This document shows, one piece after another, positions 45,272-53,785 of a DNA stretch of 64,000 nucleotides (position 1 is the stretch's first letter; the number at the start of each line of letters is the position of its first letter). Position numbers and translations under genes: made by a program. Origin of the DNA: Acidiluteibacter ferrifornacis (GTDB lineage Bacteria > Bacteroidota > Bacteroidia > Flavobacteriales_E > Vicingaceae); the NCBI RefSeq assembly GCF_009909615.1, contig NZ_WWNE01000011.1, positions 1-64,000 on the forward strand, given 5' to 3'. The notes beneath the pieces were generated by a model. It saw only the letters and a list, made by a program, of their open reading frames with translations, was not told the DNA's origin and searched no databases.

Positions 45272-46591
45272 TTATTTATTCTTTCGCTTCCCCTTCTTCT
45301 TTTTGTACTTTCCAAACTTTTCTACTTTATCACGAATTCCGTAATTATAGTCCTTGGAATTCTTTTCTTTCTTTTTATGAAATGCACCTTTATTCGGATC
45401 ATCACTAATTTTTGACTCTTCTTCTATTTCAATTCGCTCAGCATCACCTTCAACAATAGTTCCTAAAGGCAAATCTTCTATTGGCATTACAATATCTGCC
45501 GCTTGTTCTATCTTTCTTAAAGTACTCACTTCATTTTGAGTTGCAAAAAATAGTGCTTTAGCATCCTCTGGAGTATTTTCTTGTTTTACCACTCGATTGA
45601 TAATACTGTCTTTATCATCCTTCAAATCAAAATGAACGATAAATGGCACTCCACTTAAATCAAGTGTCTGCTCTAAATCTTCAGTTGCGACAATTAAAAC
45701 CCTATAATATTCAACCTCCATAAAGTCTTCTACCGAAGAAACGCTCCGTTGATCAAAAAATGGTGCATTAAGTAAAACAATTTGCCCATCGTTTCTTTTG
45801 TCCAAGCTTTTGTATATCTTACTTCCGTTCAATTTATTATTGACAAAAACTATCATCTTGGGATACGTTGGAGCATCACCAACCAGCACATTAAGGAGGT
45901 TTAATTTGGTTTTAAAATTTCTTACCTCATATAATATAGGATCTATAATATTCAAATCCACTTCTTTTTGAGCCTTTACTTCTATATATGATGGAAAATT
46001 CATGAAATCTTCTATCATATTTTCTACCTTGGGATGAATTACTTCGGTGAAAACAAGGTGTTGACATTTAGCAGGCATGTTTTCTCCCAATTGCTTGGTA
46101 GCAGTATGCGTTCCCAATCGTGTAATATGATCAGCTCCATCAACTACAAACATCTGAAGTTGGGTCACATTAATTCCTGTTTTATAGTAAAAAGGCTGAA
46201 CTCGCTCTGGAGTTCCGATCACCACATCTACTCCTTCCGCCAACAAATCGCGTTGAAAATCAAAGTTGCTACCTTTTCGGATAATCTCTACTCTTAAATC
46301 AGTATTTACGCCCAATTGTCCGAACAATTCTTGCATTTCTTCCACCTTTTCTTGAGTCGGAACCAGTATTAACGCCCTTGGCGCAACATCTTTAGCATAA
46401 ATTAAACGAGCTATTACACCCATTACTACCGCTGTGGTCTTTCCGGTTCCTTCAGGACCAATCGCAACAACATCATGACCTCCAACTATTCGATTGATGG
46501 TATTCTCCTGAATCTCCGTTGGATGGTGAACTCCAATTGCATTCAAGGCGAGTTTTAACTGTTTGTTGATTTTTAATGAATCTAAAGACAC
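45272..46591 (-). CDS. Divergent DEAD-box-like protein with degenerate motifs
   Basis: A 439-residue protein with the two-RecA layout of DEAD-box helicases. The Q motif (HPTEIQENTI) and Walker A (GPEGTGKT, 45-52) are kept, as are PTQEKVEE (motif Ia position) and GTPERV (Ib). Motif II reads DGAD (151-154) instead of DEAD, motif III reads FTE (181-183) instead of SAT, motif V lacks its Arg-Gly, and no HRxGRxGR motif VI is found; INRVVKQENTP lies there instead. It may bind RNA and nucleotide but is unlikely to be a normal ATP-driven helicase. The last 40 residues are strongly basic, as in RNA-binding tails. It is convergent with the bestrophin gene. Confidence 0.85.
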   Translation of the reverse strand: MSLDSLKINKQLKLALNAIGVHHPTEIQENTINRIVGGHDVVAIGPEGTGKTTAVVMGVIARLIYAKDVAPRALILVPTQEKVEEMQELFGQLGVNTDLRVEIIRKGSNFDFQRDLLAEGVDVVIGTPERVQPFYYKTGINVTQLQMFVVDGADHITRLGTHTATKQLGENMPAKCQHLVFTEVIHPKVENMIEDFMNFPSYIEVKAQKEVDLNIIDPILYEVRNFKTKLNLLNVLVGDAPTYPKMIVFVNNKLNGSKIYKSLDKRNDGQIVLLNAPFFDQRSVSSVEDFMEVEYYRVLIVATEDLEQTLDLSGVPFIVHFDLKDDKDSIINRVVKQENTPEDAKALFFATQNEVSTLRKIEQAADIVMPIEDLPLGTIVEGDAERIEIEEESKISDDPNKGAFHKKKEKNSKDYNYGIRDKVEKFGKYKKKKGKRKNK

Positions 46592-46712
46592 GGCGGTACT
46601 GAATTATAATTTAAGCAGCAAAATTAAGCAATTCAAACGCCATTCTTATTATATATTAATCCATCAATGTATTGAATCCTCACTTTAAAGAAAAACAAGT
46701 TACCATTGATGA

Positions 46713-46751
46713 CAAAAAAAGAGGAGCGATAAATAAATTTAACGCTCCTCT
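46713..46751 (-). terminator. Terminator for fasciclin gene
   Basis: AGAGGAGCG (46720-46728) pairs with CGCTCCTCT (46743-46751); on the minus strand a run of seven T follows the stem. Confidence 0.85.
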
Positions 46752-46780
46752 ACATACTTAAAACTATAAAATTAAACTTA

Positions 46781-47338
46781 TTACTTTGGCAATACTACTG
46801 TATCGACAACGTGGATCACTCCATTACTTTGATAAACATCTGCAATAGTTACTGTAGAAGTATTTCCATTTTCATCAATAATTATCACACTATCCCCCTT
46901 CAACTTAGCAATTAACTTCCCACCTTGAACAGTTGTTAAAGTGGCCTCTCCTTTTCCATCTTTTATCATTTTCATCAATGATTTAGAATCTACTTTCCCT
47001 GCTACTACATGATAAGTTAAAATTGCAGTCAATTTTGCTTTGTTTTCTGGCTTCACTAAAGTTTCTACAGTTCCTGCAGGTAACTTATCAAACGCCGTAT
47101 TTGTTGGAGCAAAAACAGTAAATGGCCCATCTGACTGAAGAGTCTCTACCAAACCTGCCGCCTTAACCGCAGCTATTAAAGTAGTATGATCTTTTGAATT
47201 TACAGCATTGACAACAATATTCTTTGTTGGGTACATTTCAGCCCCTCCTACCATTTTGGATTTCTGAGCCATTGAGCTTCCACCAATTAATAATAATACG
47301 ATTACTGCTGTTACTTTTAAAATTTTTCTCGTTTTCAT
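46781..47338 (-). CDS. Exported fasciclin (FAS1) domain protein
   Basis: A 185-residue protein when started at ATG 47338, which gives a clean signal peptide (MKTRKILKV... SSMAQ); the frame is open to 47386 but those residues are not signal-like. A single FAS1 domain covers about 45-183, with the H1 motif TVFAPTNTAFDKLPAG and H2-like VIHVVDTVVLPK. FAS1 proteins act in cell-surface adhesion or carotenoid/ligand binding. It is an isolated gene with its own terminator. Confidence 0.93.
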   Translation of the reverse strand: MKTRKILKVTAVIVLLLIGGSSMAQKSKMVGGAEMYPTKNIVVNAVNSKDHTTLIAAVKAAGLVETLQSDGPFTVFAPTNTAFDKLPAGTVETLVKPENKAKLTAILTYHVVAGKVDSKSLMKMIKDGKGEATLTTVQGGKLIAKLKGDSVIIIDENGNTSTVTIADVYQSNGVIHVVDTVVLPK

Positions 47339-47434
47339 AATTGTTTGTATTAAATAAAATATGTTTGTTTTTGATTTATACAACAACTACGAGGGAAGTA
47401 CCATATTCGGATTTATTGATACATACAATTAATG

Positions 47435-47737
47435 TTAAAGAGCAGCTTGTTCCGTCTTTAACTTCTTCTCCATGTAAAAAGTACCAAATGGAATTAATGA
47501 GAGAGTAAAATAGAGAATTACTCTTTCAATGGACCACTTCAATAGATAGGCTGTAATTGCCAACTGGAAAACATAAGCAACGAACAAAACTCCGTGTGCC
47601 CAACCAACATACTTTACCATTTCTGGAATTCCTGCCATATACTTTAAGGGCATGGCTATAAACAACAACAATAAGAATGAAATTCCTTCTGCAATTCCAA
47701 TTTTACGAAAACGATTTAGCTGTTTTGACTGATCCAT
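47435..47737 (-). CDS. DUF3817-family membrane protein
   Basis: A 100-residue protein with three hydrophobic helices. FRKIGIAEGISFLLLLFIAMPLKYM and VGWAHGVLFVAYV are typical of the DUF3817 family (integral membrane proteins of unknown function, YdzA-like). The AEGxSF and WAHGxLF motifs are conserved in the family. No close neighbour suggests a role. Confidence 0.87.
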   Translation of the reverse strand: MDQSKQLNRFRKIGIAEGISFLLLLFIAMPLKYMAGIPEMVKYVGWAHGVLFVAYVFQLAITAYLLKWSIERVILYFTLSLIPFGTFYMEKKLKTEQAAL

Positions 47738-47839
47738 TTTTTATTTGCGAAGTTAATTATGCTCAATGATTATATTCTAAAAACTAAAAAAATCTTAAAA
47801 AGTGCAGCTTAACTAAGAATTTCTACCATTCATCTATTA

Positions 47840-47875
47840 TTTGTATGGAATTATGGAAAAATCATCTTATATTTG
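47840..47875 (+). promoter_or_regulatory. Promoter (-33 TTTG and -7 TATATTTG) of orphan small RNA
   Basis: TTTG at 47840-47843 and a perfect TAnnTTTG at 47868-47875 are separated by 24 nt, slightly longer than usual. Transcription would start near 47881. No annotated gene follows before a terminator. Confidence 0.6.
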
Positions 47876-47880
47876 AATCG

Positions 47881-47961
47881 TCAATGAGTTTAAGAGTAGC
47901 TCATTTGATTTAAGTAGTAGGTTTAGTTTTTAGAGCAGCGAGGGGTCGCTGCTCTTTTTTT
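47881..47961 (+). ncRNA. Candidate ~80-nt small RNA
   Basis: The interval is bounded by a good promoter and a strong terminator hairpin. It contains an internal inverted repeat ATGAG...CTCAT (47884-47904) and ends in the terminator stem. The same first segment also encodes a 9-residue peptide (ATG 47884 to TAA), so a very short leader peptide is an alternative. It does not resemble tRNA, 4.5S or tmRNA. Not recognised as a named RNA family. Confidence 0.5.
47932..47961 (+). terminator. Strong orphan terminator
   Basis: AGAGCAGCGA (47932-47941) pairs perfectly with TCGCTGCTCT (47946-47955) around GGGG, followed by a T-run. No protein gene lies upstream on this strand within 2.7 kb. Confidence 0.9.
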
Positions 47962-48111
47962 ATGCCCATTCCATTATTATTTCCTTTTCTACCTTCTTCA
48001 ATATAAAAGCAATTAACTTTGATCTCTAATTGCTAACTGAAATGATTTTACTCTATTTTTTGTTAGTCATATTAGTAAAAACCCAATAACGAATTAAAGC
48101 CAATTTTTAGA

Positions 48112-50211
48112 TTGATACTTTTCGACCAACAAACAGCAGAAGATTTAAATTTCAAAGACATCACCGATCGGTTAGTACATTTTTGTTACGGTGATACAGC
48201 TAAAGAAAAATTTGATTCTTTAAGACCTTTAAGAAACTTAAAAGCCGCAGAACATCAGTTATCCCTCGCAACTGAACTTTTGATCATTCGTGAAAATGGC
48301 GTCAGATTTCCTCGTTTAGAATTCAAAGAGTTGCTCTATGAATTAAAGCTACTAGGCATACAAAGCACCATATTAGAGTTAGAGAACATTATTAAAATAT
48401 TAGATGCTAGTCGACTAGTAAATGAATTACTGCAATTTAGCTTTAAGAATAAAAATGAATACCCCCTACTTTCCAATTTAATACAACAAGCAGAATATAC
48501 TACAGAAATTGTAGAATCCATAGAGCAAATTCTAGATAATAAGCTTAGAGTTAAGGATAATGCCACCCCAGAATTGTATCAAATAAGGATGAGCATATTT
48601 GCAACTAGAAAACAAATTACCAAGAATTTTGATATCGCTCTTAAACGAATGAAATCAAAAGGCTATTTGGCAGAAACCAATGAAAGCCTCATTAATGATC
48701 GACGAGTACTATCCATTGTTTCCTCCTACAAAAGACAAGTGAAAGGTAAGATTCTCGGCTCTTCAAACACTGGATTTCTAACGTATATAGAACCAGAAGA
48801 AACTGAAAGTTTAAATTTTGAATTGGAACAACTTCTGGACGATGAACGTAAAGAGATTAAAAAAATATTTAGAGAACTAACCAAGCAGATTAAAGGGCAT
48901 CTTCCTTTACTAAATGACTATCAAACTGTTTTAACAGAATTAGATTTTATCCAAGCAAAAGTAAAGCACGCACAATTAATCAATGGGGTTATGCCACAAT
49001 TAGTGGATGAAAGTTACATTGACCTCATTGAAGCCTACCATCCATTATTATGGCTTAAAAATCAAGAACTAAAAAAACCAACTCTTCCTCAGAGTATAAA
49101 AATGGATAAGTTCAGCAGAATGTTGGTCATTTCAGGACCAAATGCTGGAGGAAAATCCATTACATTAAAAACCGTTGGACTACTGCAGTTGATGATGCAA
49201 TGTGGACTATTAATTCCGGTTGACCCTAAAAGCAAACTGGGATGGTTTCATCATATACTTTCAGACATTGGAGACAATCAAAGCATAGAAAATGAGTTAA
49301 GTACCTATAGTTATCGACTAAAGCGAATGAATTATTTTTTAGGTATCGCCAACAAAAGAACACTTTTACTTTTAGATGAATTCGGTACAGGATCAGATCC
49401 AGACTTAGGCGGCGCATTGGCAGAAGTATTCTTTGAAAAATTATACAGCAAAAAAAGTTTTGGGGTAATTACTACCCATTATGGAAACATCAAATTGAAA
49501 GCCGCTCAATTAGCAAATACCTTAAATGCCAATATGCTCTTTGACGTCAAAACTTTACAACCGATGTTTAAGCTTTCTGTAGGACAACCTGGATCGTCAT
49601 TTACTTTTGAAGTTGCTGAAATCAATGGTATTGATAAAGAAATTATAGAATTAGCAAAAGAGAAAGTAGACGTAAAAAAAGTAGAAATGGATCACCTAAT
49701 TGCTGAACTTCAAAAAGAGAAGGCAGAATTTGAGCAAATCAACGCTCAAACTCGTTTGGCAAAAATAATAGCCGAAGATGAACGAAAAGCTTATGAAATT
49801 AAACAAAAACAATACGAAGAAAGACTAGAGAAGCAGCAAGAGACAATTGAGAAGAACAATAAATTTCTTACTAGTGGAAAGAAAATGATGCAGTTTATTG
49901 ATGCATTTGAGAATAAAAAAGGCAACAAAGCAGTCCTAGCTGAAATAAAAAAATACCTAGCGATCGAGAAAAGCAAAAAAGAGGAAATTGAAAAGGCAAT
50001 TAAGCTCAAAGAAGCTGTTCAAGCTAAAGCCAAGCGAAAAAAAACAGTTAGAAAGAAAGTTACCAAACCAATATTAGTGGGATCCACTGTAAAACTAATT
50101 GATGGCAAACAAGGAGGTAAAGTTTTAGAAATCAACGGAAATGAAGCCGTAGTAGCATTTGGAAACTTTAAAACCAAAACTAACCTTAACAAACTGATTT
50201 TAATTAGTTAA
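48112..50211 (+). CDS. mutS2: MutS2-family ATPase without Smr domain
   Basis: A 699-residue protein started at TTG 48112. It has the MutS2 N-terminal core and clamp helices (FDQQTAEDLNFKDITDRL; VSSYKRQVKGKILGSSNTGFLTYIEPEE) and the ABC-type ATPase with P-loop SGPNAGGKSITLKTVG, LLLDEFGTGSDPDLGGAL and THYGNIKLKA. A long coiled coil (about 510-650) leads to a KOW-like segment GSTVKLIDGKQGGKVLEINGNEAVVAFG. The chain then stops; the Smr endonuclease domain of Bacillus-type MutS2 is missing. MutS2 acts in recombination control or in rescue of collided ribosomes, depending on lineage. The loss of Smr seems to be shared by relatives in this phylum. Confidence 0.9.
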   Translation: MILFDQQTAEDLNFKDITDRLVHFCYGDTAKEKFDSLRPLRNLKAAEHQLSLATELLIIRENGVRFPRLEFKELLYELKLLGIQSTILELENIIKILDASRLVNELLQFSFKNKNEYPLLSNLIQQAEYTTEIVESIEQILDNKLRVKDNATPELYQIRMSIFATRKQITKNFDIALKRMKSKGYLAETNESLINDRRVLSIVSSYKRQVKGKILGSSNTGFLTYIEPEETESLNFELEQLLDDERKEIKKIFRELTKQIKGHLPLLNDYQTVLTELDFIQAKVKHAQLINGVMPQLVDESYIDLIEAYHPLLWLKNQELKKPTLPQSIKMDKFSRMLVISGPNAGGKSITLKTVGLLQLMMQCGLLIPVDPKSKLGWFHHILSDIGDNQSIENELSTYSYRLKRMNYFLGIANKRTLLLLDEFGTGSDPDLGGALAEVFFEKLYSKKSFGVITTHYGNIKLKAAQLANTLNANMLFDVKTLQPMFKLSVGQPGSSFTFEVAEINGIDKEIIELAKEKVDVKKVEMDHLIAELQKEKAEFEQINAQTRLAKIIAEDERKAYEIKQKQYEERLEKQQETIEKNNKFLTSGKKMMQFIDAFENKKGNKAVLAEIKKYLAIEKSKKEEIEKAIKLKEAVQAKAKRKKTVRKKVTKPILVGSTVKLIDGKQGGKVLEINGNEAVVAFGNFKTKTNLNKLILIS

Positions 50212-50220
50212 TGGTGTTTT

Positions 50221-50244
50221 TGTCATTTATCGTGTGAAATGACA
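50221..50244 (+). terminator. Hairpin after mutS2, possible terminator
   Basis: TGTCATTT (50221-50228) pairs with AAATGACA (50237-50244). There is no T-run after it, so its function is uncertain. Confidence 0.35.
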
Positions 50245-50335
50245 GCTCAACTTGCTATGCATGCATAATATCGAAAACCCATAGAATATCCTCCTTCAGG
50301 GAATTAACTTTATCCAAGATTTAAAAACTCAAAAG

Positions 50336-51508
50336 ATGAAGCGATTAATTTTCATTCTAATTACTACTCTCTCTTTCAGTATTAACGCCCAAATAATTAG
50401 TCAATTTGACTGGAATTCAGGATTACCGACCACTGCAACAGTTGGTCCAAATGCGACATCAGTCAGCAGTTCTGCTTATATATCCACTGGTGGTAAAGGA
50501 GGAACAAATGGGCTAAACGCAGGTACACCTAAGATGGATATCAATTTAATAATCCCCGGCTCTCCAACTTTTGACGTTCAGGGAATTGACTTATCAATAG
50601 ATTATCAACGCGATGAATCTCAATTAGATCTTGTAAAAAGAGGTGCTAGTTTACTAATAAGAGTGTCTGGAGGAAATGTATCAGTTAGTTATAGAGTAAA
50701 AGATGGAGTAGGCAGTTATACAACTGTTAGTTCAGGAAACATCTATTCCATACCCAATGACGATACCTATAGAACGTATCGCTTTTATTACCTACCCAGC
50801 ACAGGCGTTGGTCGGTTTTTAGTAGATAATGTAGAAATGTGGTCCAATGATGGTATAGACAACAGGGATTTATATTGGACCCCATCAGATGACGTGGTGA
50901 TTGGCGCGCTTGCAGATGGTAGCGGCTCAAACAGGGCCTTTTTTGACAACTTTATAGTAGGTTCAATTTCTACTACGCCTTTACCCATTACACTTAATTT
51001 TTTTAAAGTCCAGAAACAAGTTGAACATGCAATGATTGAATGGCAAACGGCCTCAGAAATCAATAATGACTATTTTACAATAGAAAAATCTATTGATGCA
51101 AAAAGTTGGTCAGTTCTTTCTAGAATTGATGGAGCCGGAAATAGCACTCAGATTATAGATTACTCTACAATCGACCAATTAGAAAAAGCAGAAACAATCT
51201 ACTACAGACTAAAACAAACTGATTTTAACGGAGATTTTAGTTATTCAGAAATTCAATCCGTTGAAGGCACCAATTTCAAAAATAAAGTGAATATTTACCC
51301 CAACCCAACTAGTGAAATTGTAAATATAACCTACGAGGAATTAATCAATAGCGTCGAAATCTATAATCTGAAAGGTGAGCTACACCTCAACCAATTAATC
51401 AATTCAAATACAGTTCGCTTAAACATTGGCAACTACCCTAGAGGCACCTACTTTTTAAAAATTATAGGAACAACAAACACTTCCATCGAAAAGGTAATTT
51501 TTAATTGA
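50336..51508 (+). CDS. Secreted protein with T9SS type A sorting domain
   Basis: A 390-residue exported protein. The signal peptide ends near SINAQ. Residues about 20-210 form a beta-sandwich (FDWNSGLPTTATVG; YYLPSTGVGRFLVDNVEMW; FFDNFIVGSI) that resembles concanavalin/LamG-like folds. The linker TPLPITLNFF to TASEINNDYFTIEKS and YYRLKQTDFNGDFSYSE is paralogous to the linker of the protein at 6674. The sorting domain begins VNIYPNPTSEIVNITYEE and ends GTYFLKIIGTTNTSIEKVIFN. It should cross the outer membrane by the type IX system. Its stop is 3 bp from that of convergent accC. Confidence 0.88.
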   Translation: MKRLIFILITTLSFSINAQIISQFDWNSGLPTTATVGPNATSVSSSAYISTGGKGGTNGLNAGTPKMDINLIIPGSPTFDVQGIDLSIDYQRDESQLDLVKRGASLLIRVSGGNVSVSYRVKDGVGSYTTVSSGNIYSIPNDDTYRTYRFYYLPSTGVGRFLVDNVEMWSNDGIDNRDLYWTPSDDVVIGALADGSGSNRAFFDNFIVGSISTTPLPITLNFFKVQKQVEHAMIEWQTASEINNDYFTIEKSIDAKSWSVLSRIDGAGNSTQIIDYSTIDQLEKAETIYYRLKQTDFNGDFSYSEIQSVEGTNFKNKVNIYPNPTSEIVNITYEELINSVEIYNLKGELHLNQLINSNTVRLNIGNYPRGTYFLKIIGTTNTSIEKVIFN

Positions 51509-51511
51509 ATC

Positions 51512-52999
51512 TTACATTCGGTTAGCTTTCCAATTTGACTTGGTAGAACCACCATTTTCTGCAACCTGTATTGAAGCTTTTTTATCTGATTCGAAAAGTT
51601 TAACTGCCATTAAACTAGCAATTTCTTCCTCAATTTCAGCATCAACCTCTAATTTATCTGGCGTAAAATAATGTTTCACAAAATTGGTGTCGAAATTCCC
51701 ACTAATGAAAGCTTCATGCTTTAAAGCAAACTTACAAAATGCCAAAGTAGTCTCTACTCCACTAATTTCATAATCCTCAATTGCTCGTAACATTCTTAAT
51801 CGAGCTTCTTCCCTGTCCTTACCAAAAGTAATTAGCTTCGAAATCATCGGATCATAATAGATCGGAATTTCCATCCCTTCCTCAAATCCATCATCCACTC
51901 TTACTCCTAAACCTTGTGGCCTTCTATAAGTACTCAGTGTACCAATATCTGGCAAGAAGTTATTCATAGGGTCCTCGGCATAAACTCGAACTTCAAAGGA
52001 ATGGCCATTCATCGGAATATCATCCTGCTTATAAGCTAGCTTCTCTCCTCTTGCTATATTAATTTGCTCACGAACCAAATCAAGACCAGTTATTTGTTCC
52101 GTAACTGGATGCTCCACTTGTAATCGTGTATTCATTTCTAAAAAATAAAAATTCTTATTCTCATCTAGTAAAAACTCGACAGTACCCGCTCCAACATAAT
52201 CACAAGATCGAGCAACATTAACCGCAGCTTCCCCCATAGCTTTTCTAATTTCAGGAGTTAATACACAAGAAGGAGCTTCTTCGATAACTTTTTGGTGTCT
52301 TCGCTGTATGGAGCATTCACGCTCTTGAAGATACAGTATATTATCATGCTGATCTGCTAAAATTTGTATTTCAATGTGTCGAGGAGATCCAACATATCTT
52401 TCAATAAAAACGGCGCCATCACCAAAAGATGAAATTGCTTCGGACACTGCACGATCCATTTGTTCTTCAAAATCCTCTACTCGCTCCACAATACGCATTC
52501 CTTTTCCACCTCCTCCTGCAGAAGCTTTAACAAGAATGGGAAATCCAACTTCTATTGCTCTTTGTTTGGCCTCGCTAATATCTGTAATGGCCTCATCGGT
52601 GCCGGGAACTAAAGGAATATTATACTCCTTAACGGCAGCTTTGGCAGCTAACTTACTCCCCATAACACGCATTGCTTCGGGGGATGGTCCAATAAAAGTG
52701 ATTCCAGCATCAGTAACTTTCTGAGTGAACTCAGCATTCTCCGACAAGAAACCATATCCCGGATGAATACCATCTACATTTAATTCTTGCGCAACCTCAA
52801 TAATTTTATCACCCAAAAGATAAGATTCTGAAGATGGAGGTGGACCTAATAAAACGGCTTCATCAGCATACTTTACAAATGGTGCTTTTCTGTCGGCTTC
52901 AGAATAAACTGCTACCGTTGCAATTCCCATTTCTTTACATGTCCGCATAATTCTTAATGCTATCTCTCCCCTATTGGCAATTAAAATCTTCTTCATCAA
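51512..52999 (-). CDS. accC: Biotin carboxylase (acetyl/acyl-CoA carboxylase subunit)
   Basis: A 495-residue ATP-grasp enzyme that carboxylates biotin on its carrier protein. Domain order is biotin-carboxylase N-terminal (KKILIANRGEIALRIMRTCKEMG), ATP-grasp with GGGGKGMR and the catalytic MNTRLQVEHPVTEQITG, and the C-terminal RAIEDYEISGVETTLAF. About 45 extra residues follow the usual AccC end, a feature of the longer acyl-CoA carboxylase alpha forms. No biotin-carrier or carboxyltransferase gene is adjacent, so acetyl- versus propionyl-type use is open. Two start Met residues (52999 or 52996) are equally possible. Confidence 0.93.
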   Translation of the reverse strand: MMKKILIANRGEIALRIMRTCKEMGIATVAVYSEADRKAPFVKYADEAVLLGPPPSSESYLLGDKIIEVAQELNVDGIHPGYGFLSENAEFTQKVTDAGITFIGPSPEAMRVMGSKLAAKAAVKEYNIPLVPGTDEAITDISEAKQRAIEVGFPILVKASAGGGGKGMRIVERVEDFEEQMDRAVSEAISSFGDGAVFIERYVGSPRHIEIQILADQHDNILYLQERECSIQRRHQKVIEEAPSCVLTPEIRKAMGEAAVNVARSCDYVGAGTVEFLLDENKNFYFLEMNTRLQVEHPVTEQITGLDLVREQINIARGEKLAYKQDDIPMNGHSFEVRVYAEDPMNNFLPDIGTLSTYRRPQGLGVRVDDGFEEGMEIPIYYDPMISKLITFGKDREEARLRMLRAIEDYEISGVETTLAFCKFALKHEAFISGNFDTNFVKHYFTPDKLEVDAEIEEEIASLMAVKLFESDKKASIQVAENGGSTKSNWKANRM

Positions 53000-53070
53000 A
53001 AAATATATTTCTGCTAAATTATGAATTAATGCCTTTTCAAAAAATTACAATGAATATCTTTCAACAATAT

Positions 53071-53078
53071 TACCTTTG
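53071..53078 (+). promoter_or_regulatory. -7 box giving a nearly leaderless rsmE transcript
   Basis: TACCTTTG is a perfect TAnnTTTG and ends only 5 nt before the ATG of rsmE (53084). The transcript should start at or within a base or two of the start codon. Confidence 0.6.
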
Positions 53079-53083
53079 CATCA

Positions 53084-53785
53084 ATGCAATTATTTTATTC
53101 TACTTCTGTCCACTCTGAAATTATCACGCTAGACGAGAACGATTCGAAACATGCAATTCGAGTCTTGCGTTTAAACGAAAACGATAAAATCGATGTCATT
53201 GATGGTATTGGCACACTATATCATTGTGCAATTTTGGATGCTCACCCTAAAAGGTGCACACTTCGTGTTTTGGAATCAAAGAAAGATGAAAACCCTTATG
53301 GAATGCTCCATATCGCTGTTGCTCCCACTAAAAACAACAACAGATATGAGTGGTTTTTAGAAAAAGCAACTGAAATAGGAATAGGTAGTATTACTCCAAT
53401 CGTGACAGAAAATTCTGAGCGAAGAGTTATTAAACATGATCGAATGGAGAAAATACTAATTGCGGCAATGAAGCAATCCCTAAAATTATACCTTCCAGAG
53501 CTTAAAGAAGTTCAACCTTTTAAATCAGCTATCAATCAGTTTCCTGAATCCAATCGATTAATCGCACATTGTGCTTTTGATCTGGATAAAAATAAATTAA
53601 TAGAATCTATAGATACTACCCTACCCACCTATTTAATGATTGGTCCGGAGGGAGACTTTAGTGCAAAAGAAATAGAAATTGCTAAAATGAATGGGTTCAA
53701 ACCAGTATCTTTAGGAAAATCAAGATTAAGAACAGAAACCGCTGCAGTAGTAGCATGTGCACAATTAAATATGAGATATGAGTAA
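53084..53785 (+). CDS. rsmE: 16S rRNA m3U1498 methyltransferase RsmE
   Basis: A 233-residue SPOUT methyltransferase of normal length. An N-terminal PUA-like domain (HAIRVLRLNENDKIDVIDGIG) is followed by the trefoil-knot part: APTKNNNRYEWFLEKATEIG, ERRVIKHDRMEKILIAAMKQS, LMIGPEGDFSAKEIEIA and SLGKSRLRTETAAVVACAQL. It methylates N3 of U1498 in 16S rRNA. It overlaps the DUF4159 gene by 8 bp. Confidence 0.95.
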   Translation: MQLFYSTSVHSEIITLDENDSKHAIRVLRLNENDKIDVIDGIGTLYHCAILDAHPKRCTLRVLESKKDENPYGMLHIAVAPTKNNNRYEWFLEKATEIGIGSITPIVTENSERRVIKHDRMEKILIAAMKQSLKLYLPELKEVQPFKSAINQFPESNRLIAHCAFDLDKNKLIESIDTTLPTYLMIGPEGDFSAKEIEIAKMNGFKPVSLGKSRLRTETAAVVACAQLNMRYE

